Origin: Chryseobacterium sp. G0201 | GTDB lineage: Bacteria; Bacteroidota; Bacteroidia; Flavobacteriales; Weeksellaceae | Assembly: GCF_003815655.1 (NCBI RefSeq) | Contig: NZ_CP033917.1 | Location: 124,001 to 188,000 of the forward strand | Length of the DNA stretch: 64,000 bases | Direction of reading: 5' to 3' | Shown here: piece by piece, positions 60,473 through 64,000 of the stretch | Layout: each line of letters opens with the position of its first letter | How positions within the stretch are numbered: position 1 is the first letter of the stretch | Translations under genes and position numbers: made by a program | Notes under the pieces: model-generated | The model's database searches: none | What the model saw: the letters and a program-made list of their open reading frames with translations, nothing else | Told to the model about the DNA's origin: nothing

Positions 60473-61552
60473 ATGAGGATATTACTATTATTCATTATTT
60501 TTTTATCTACTAAGTTATATTCATCTGAAATAATTTTTAAAGACAATAATTTTAAAACAAAAATATTATCTAGCAAGACAGCCAAAGACAAAGAAGGAAA
60601 CTTTATTAAAATTGACCAAAATAATGACAATAAAATAGAAGAAAATGAGGCTGATAAAGTTTATTCTTTAGAGATTTCAGATTCTAATATTGTTGATTTA
60701 TATGGATTAAGGTATTTTAGAAATCTTACGAACCTCAATTGTAGTAGCAATTTAATTACGAATATTGATGAAATAAATCTTTTGGAAAACTTAGTCGAAT
60801 TGGAAATAGAAAATAATTCTATTGAAACATTCTATTTAAATAATAAATCAAAACTAAAATCAATACTTTCAGAAAAATCTAATATCAGGAGTGTAAAATT
60901 AGAAAATTGCACATCATTAGAATACATATTCTTTTCTGATAATATTATTGAAAATTTCGATCTTAATTTGTGTCCAAATCTAAAAGCTATTTCGGCTGAA
61001 AATAATAGAATAGAAAGATTAGATTTAAGTTCCTTTGCATTTTTGGAAGATGCATTTTTTAGTCAAAATAAATTAAAAGAAATTAATATCTCAAATTCAT
61101 ACTATCTAAAATCACTAGATATTGAAAAAAATAATGTAGAGAAAATTATATTTAAAAATAATAATAAATTAAAATCTTTACTCGCCGCAGAAAATATGTT
61201 AATCCAATTAGATATTACTGAATGTCCAAATATAGAAGACTTAGATATTGAATCAAATAATATTTCATCATTAACTATATTAAAAAATCCTTTACTAAAA
61301 AATATTTTTATTGGTAATAATAAAATTAGTATACTGAAAATTAATTCTAATAAACTAGATAATATTAACTTTTCTAATAATCCTTTAATTTCTATCTGTA
61401 CGAATATAGATAGTAAAAAGAAAATAATATCCGCTTTAAAAGAAAATGATATCAAAAATTGTGTAGTAAGTTATAATTGTAATGACAAAAATGAAAACCT
61501 TGAAGGAGGTGGTATTTTTAAAACAACCTTAAAATTAAATTCTTCTAAATAA
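60473..61552 (+). CDS. Secreted leucine-rich-repeat protein
   Basis: A 359-aa protein with a signal peptide (about 1-17, IFLSTKLYSS). An EF-hand-like DQNNDNKIEENEA follows at about 47-60, then about a dozen short LRRs of about 21 residues (NLTNLNCSSNLITNID, NLVELEIENNSIETF, NLKAISAENNRIERLDL). It has no visible T9SS sorting domain at the C-terminus. It is even richer in A and T than its neighbours. It starts 10 bp after the MutS2 gene. Confidence 0.8.
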   Translation: MRILLLFIIFLSTKLYSSEIIFKDNNFKTKILSSKTAKDKEGNFIKIDQNNDNKIEENEADKVYSLEISDSNIVDLYGLRYFRNLTNLNCSSNLITNIDEINLLENLVELEIENNSIETFYLNNKSKLKSILSEKSNIRSVKLENCTSLEYIFFSDNIIENFDLNLCPNLKAISAENNRIERLDLSSFAFLEDAFFSQNKLKEINISNSYYLKSLDIEKNNVEKIIFKNNNKLKSLLAAENMLIQLDITECPNIEDLDIESNNISSLTILKNPLLKNIFIGNNKISILKINSNKLDNINFSNNPLISICTNIDSKKKIISALKENDIKNCVVSYNCNDKNENLEGGGIFKTTLKLNSSK

Positions 61553-61613
61553 TTTTCCTTTATAAATAAAGAATTGCAATTGTTTAAATACCTCCCGAAA
61601 AGCATTTAATTTA

Positions 61614-61621
61614 TATATTTG
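61614..61621 (+). promoter_or_regulatory. -7 promoter box of the 267-aa exported protein gene
   Basis: TATATTTG, 18 nt before the ATG at 61640. An in-frame TTG inside the box (61619) is not a likely start. Confidence 0.5.
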
Positions 61622-61639
61622 AAGAGTCAAAAATTTTTC

Positions 61640-62440
61640 ATGATGATTTCCGCAAAAAAAGTATTTTATTTATCAATTTTCAGTGTTTTTTCTTTAAGCT
61701 TAATGAAAGGACAAAATAAAGTTCCTTTTGGAGTTGTAAAAGCTGAAGAAGGCTACGCCATGGTACGTGTTGCTAAGGATAATTACCGAAAAATTGTGGA
61801 TAAAATCCGTATGCGCCGGGGAGATGTTTTTGTCTATGTAAAACCTGCTCCCGGAGAAACAGAATGGATCTGGATAAAATATCCTGATAAAGACGACACC
61901 GAAAAACCTTTCGTAAGATATGACTCTCTGAACAAAGAAGGTATGGTGAACAAAGACCGTATTGCTTATATCGATCAGTTACCACCTTACACGCCTTCCA
62001 AATCTAAAAACGGAAAATCTCTTATTTTCACAGATAACACCGATCCGAAAATTCCGGCTAACCAAAGAAGTAAAGTTATTATTGACGTTTACCCATCCAA
62101 CGCGAGTTACCGTAAAAAGGAAAAAGATGCTAACGGAAAAATTCTGACCATAGATAAAGTAAAACCTTGGGGAATAGGCAACGAGCTTCCCGAAGGTATG
62201 ACAGAAATTAAATCTATCAGAGTACAGCAGCCCGGAAGAGGTTCTGTTTTTGTGAGAGAAGCTGTTAAAAATTTATTTCAACCGACAATGGATTTCAATA
62301 ATGTTGGGGTAACTTCTATCGATAATGATCACATTTTTCTTTATATGATCAATGGTTCAGGCGAAAACCGTTATACCACGCTTTGGACGATCAAAGAAGG
62401 AAAAGTTATCAGCCAGATCATCTATAATAATCCGGAATAA
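61640..62440 (+). CDS. Exported protein of unknown function
   Basis: About 267 aa from MM at 61640-61645, giving a signal peptide (about 1-25, LSIFSVFSLSLMKGQ). The region GYAMVRVAKDNYRKIVDKIRMRRGDVFVYVKPAPGETEWIWIKYP has an SH3-like, beta-rich look. The C-terminal half (VFVREAVKNLF, HIFLYMINGSGENRYTTLWTIKEGKVISQIIY) is also beta-rich. Family not recognised. No gene follows before the riboswitch region. Confidence 0.68.
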   Translation: MMISAKKVFYLSIFSVFSLSLMKGQNKVPFGVVKAEEGYAMVRVAKDNYRKIVDKIRMRRGDVFVYVKPAPGETEWIWIKYPDKDDTEKPFVRYDSLNKEGMVNKDRIAYIDQLPPYTPSKSKNGKSLIFTDNTDPKIPANQRSKVIIDVYPSNASYRKKEKDANGKILTIDKVKPWGIGNELPEGMTEIKSIRVQQPGRGSVFVREAVKNLFQPTMDFNNVGVTSIDNDHIFLYMINGSGENRYTTLWTIKEGKVISQIIYNNPE

Positions 62441-62464
62441 TTCGTTTATCTTTCATATAATCCT

Positions 62465-62472
62465 TATTTTTG
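62465..62472 (+). promoter_or_regulatory. -7 box of the riboswitch transcript
   Basis: TATTTTTG followed by C, about 60-80 nt before the conserved riboswitch core. It implies a 5' UTR of about 330 nt for the thioesterase gene. Confidence 0.5.
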
Positions 62473-62514
62473 CACCGAAAAGTTATTTTGCTGTTGGCTT
62501 CTAGCCGATACATT

Positions 62515-62678
62515 TAGCTTTTTAGAAACTGGTTCTGCTTAACTGCAGATTAAAAGGGAATCGTGTGAAAATCACGAACTGTCGCGCAACTGTAAGTAAC
62601 GAAAGTCTTTATCAAGAATCCACTGTGCGAGGCATGGGAAGGAGATAAAGATGTTACGAGTCAGGAGACCTGCCTATT
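62515..62678 (+). ncRNA. Cobalamin (adenosylcobalamin) riboswitch
   Basis: All conserved parts of the B12 aptamer appear in order: AAAAGGGAATCGTGTGAAA (62552-62570) with the complementary ATCACGAACT, then CTGTCGCGCAACTGTAAG (62579-62596), CCACTGTG (62620-62627), GGGAAGGAG (62636-62644) and the box CAGGAGACCTGCC (62662-62674). The outer limits are approximate. A hairpin with T-rich tail follows. The next gene is a thioesterase, not a known B12 gene. Confidence 0.93.
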
Positions 62679-62720
62679 TCTTTAAGACAAAAACTTTCGC
62701 GATCTGAAGTTTATTGATCA

Positions 62721-62807
62721 ATGGTTTTTCAGGAATTTCTGTGTTCCTGTTATTTTCTGTTTGTTTCAATATTCTTTCTTTTCGCTTTAATTAATAATGA
62801 AATATGA
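62721..62807 (+). CDS. Possible 28-aa hydrophobic leader peptide
   Basis: An ATG-started frame of 28 codons between the riboswitch and the thioesterase. It encodes a strongly hydrophobic peptide with Phe/Leu/Ile-rich middle (CYFLFVSIFFLFALI). Its TGA (62805-62807) overlaps the thioesterase ATG (62804-62806) as ATGA. Pyrimidine-rich DNA gives hydrophobic frames by chance, so this is only a candidate. Confidence 0.3.
   Translation: MVFQEFLCSCYFLFVSIFFLFALINNEI
62730..62749 (+). terminator. Candidate riboswitch terminator hairpin
   Basis: CAGGAA-TTTCTGTG-TTCCTG (62730-62735 with 62744-62749), then TTATTTT. The stem is only 6 bp. It is the only hairpin between the aptamer and the thioesterase start. 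Confidence 0.45.
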
Positions 62808-63187
62808 CTACAGAAGAAAGAATTCAAGCATCCGAAACCAGCATCTTTAAAGCGGTTTTTCCTAACACAACCAATCATTACGACACCCTTTTTGGTGGTA
62901 CAGCGATGCAATTGATGGATGAAGTGGCATTTATCACCGCTACCCGATTTGCCAGAAAAAGAGTGGTAACGGTAAGCAGTGACAAGATCGATTTTAAAAG
63001 ACCAATTCCTGCAGGAACTATTGTGGAACTAATTGGAAAAGTTTCCCATGTTGGAAAAACAAGTATGAAAGTGAATGTAGAGATCTACACGGAGCAAATG
63101 TATTCTTACGAAAGAGAAAGAGCGATTGTGGGTGATTTTACTTTTGTGGCGATTGATGAATTTAAAAAGCCAATTCAGATATTATAA
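62804..63187 (+). CDS. Acyl-CoA thioesterase (hotdog fold, YciA-like)
   Basis: A 127-aa single hotdog domain. The catalytic region NHYDTLFGGTAMQLMDEVAFITATRFA has the Asp after a Gly-rich turn, and SSDKIDFKRPIPAGTIVELIGKVSHVGKTSMKVNVEI fits YciA-type acyl-CoA hydrolases. It is the first gene after a cobalamin riboswitch, a link that has no obvious metabolic reason apart from possible propionyl- or methylmalonyl-CoA metabolism. It ends before a GC-rich palindrome (63196-63224). Confidence 0.9.
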   Translation: MTTEERIQASETSIFKAVFPNTTNHYDTLFGGTAMQLMDEVAFITATRFARKRVVTVSSDKIDFKRPIPAGTIVELIGKVSHVGKTSMKVNVEIYTEQMYSYERERAIVGDFTFVAIDEFKKPIQIL

Positions 63188-63195
63188 ATATTTAG

Positions 63196-63224
63196 GGTTT
63201 CGGCGGCCTTTGGCCGCCGAAACC
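63196..63224. repeat. GC-rich hairpin, terminator-like
   Basis: A perfect 13-bp inverted repeat GGTTTCGGCGGCC / GGCCGCCGAAACC around TTT, soon after the thioesterase stop. It resembles the hairpin at 25765-25817 in its GGCGGC core. It may also act as a terminator. Confidence 0.75.
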
Positions 63225-63357
63225 TATTTTTACTTTTTATTTTATCACAAGGATAAACAAAGTTTCCTTATGGTTTGTATTCATATTATGGTAAACAAAG
63301 CCGCTTCGCTTAACAAGGTAATACTATAAACTTCATTTACATTATAAAAAGAAAAAA

Positions 63358-63948
63358 TTATCTCACAACCTTCTCAGTTTCCAAATTCTTGATCATCAAA
63401 AACTGGAAAGCCTCTCCCATTTCATCAGAAGCTCTGCTGATGGCATTTTCAAGCATATTTCTTACTTGATTTTCGGTTACTCCGGCTTCTGTCCAGCTTT
63501 TTCCTGATGTGTGCGAATTTAAGATGAAAGGCATAATTCTGTCAATCGCACAGGCAAAAATAGCATCAGGAGTTTGTTCTTCTTCAAATTCAAGCCAAAG
63601 ATTAAAGAATTCAGTGCGTAATGGTTCATCCAAAATTCCGAAAATATTTTGAGCGGACTGTTTTTCTCTTTCAAATTTCCCAACCATTGCTGCTTCGTCA
63701 AATAAGAAAGTATCTCCTGCTTCAATTTCCACCAAATCATGTATAGAAAGCATTCTGATTACTCTTAACAAATCAATATCCGCTCTGTTTTTCGCATATG
63801 GAAAAAGGATTTGAGCTAAAATAATAATCTGCCATGAATGCTCAGCCGTATTTTCTCTTCTCGAATCATCGGCGTTATAATTTCTTCTCTGTACATTTTT
63901 TAAAGCATCAACGGCTAAAATAAAATCAATCTCCTTCTGTATCTTCAT
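63358..63948 (-). CDS. HD-domain phosphohydrolase (YfbR-like nucleotidase)
   Basis: A 196-aa HD-domain protein. The metal ligands are H35 in ENTAEHSWQIIILA, H69-D70 in MLSIHDLVEIEAGD and a late Asp in FACAIDRIMPFILN. The protein resembles YfbR/5'-deoxynucleotidase-like HD proteins that clean up dNMPs. It starts 52 bp from the window end, and no promoter is visible in that part. Confidence 0.9.
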   Translation of the reverse strand: MKIQKEIDFILAVDALKNVQRRNYNADDSRRENTAEHSWQIIILAQILFPYAKNRADIDLLRVIRMLSIHDLVEIEAGDTFLFDEAAMVGKFEREKQSAQNIFGILDEPLRTEFFNLWLEFEEEQTPDAIFACAIDRIMPFILNSHTSGKSWTEAGVTENQVRNMLENAISRASDEMGEAFQFLMIKNLETEKVVR

Positions 63949-64000
63949 TTTTAATCTTTATAATATTCACTTATTGGATAGTCTTTAATATTGGCTGTCC

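Noticed and set aside
1..64000. tRNA, rRNA or prophage genes
   Set aside because: I saw no cloverleaf-type tRNA ends, no rRNA blocks and no phage structural or integrase genes in the reading.

Overview
The window is an AT-rich chromosomal segment of a flavobacterium, most likely Chryseobacterium or a close relative in the Weeksellaceae. The reasons are: core type IX secretion and gliding genes (gldJ, porU, porV), a mevalonate-pathway decarboxylase, many small lipoproteins, Bacteroidota-type promoters (-7 box TAnnTTTG, sometimes with TTTG about 19 nt upstream), and almost no Shine-Dalgarno sequences. I see no tRNA, rRNA, prophage, transposase or CRISPR array. Most of the window is ordinary housekeeping sequence.

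Layout. 1-2.4 kb: 3-methyladenine glycosylase (cut by the window edge), a MazG-like protein, an AraC regulator and an SDR, all on the minus strand. 2.7-4.2 kb: a small orphan protein and a fused DoxD-DoxA protein. 4.3-9.6 kb: a TetR-TolC-EmrA-EmrB tripartite efflux locus. 9.9-19 kb: DNA polymerase III delta', an aldehyde dehydrogenase, an outer-membrane protein with LptC and AnmK, a Nudix hydrolase and MurF. 18.7-25.7 kb: gldJ divergent from porU-porV. 26-38 kb: FUSC membrane protein, phosphopantetheinyl transferase, HugZ-like protein, adenosylhomocysteinase, purE and purK at separate sites, a DMT transporter and a Kef-type antiporter. 39-47 kb: TauE/DUF1634, a VOC protein, a membrane phosphodiesterase-like protein, MvaD, acyl-CoA synthetase and a reductase. 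47.4-50.5 kb: a graspetide (microviridin-type RiPP) cluster. 50.5-64 kb: pdxJ, an MscS channel, lipoproteins, ung, an Smr-less MutS2, an LRR protein, and a cobalamin riboswitch ahead of a thioesterase.

The most interesting locus is the graspetide cluster. Four tandem precursor genes precede two adjacent ATP-grasp ligase genes. Each precursor has a microviridin-type leader (PFFASFLE) and a double glycine, then three or four VT-x4-D modules of about eight residues, and ends in a microviridin-like T-x-KYPSD-x-D module. This gives 13 putative single-ring and 4 putative multi-ring modules made by two ligases. A terminator-shaped hairpin separates the precursors from the ligases and probably sets their ratio.

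Other points: an apparently intact cobalamin riboswitch with no B12 gene after it; at least seven genes whose start codon lies exactly four nucleotides after a TAnnTTTG box, which suggests leaderless mRNAs; and several families of intergenic hairpin repeats, including a pair of about 180 bp elements with terminal inverted repeats.
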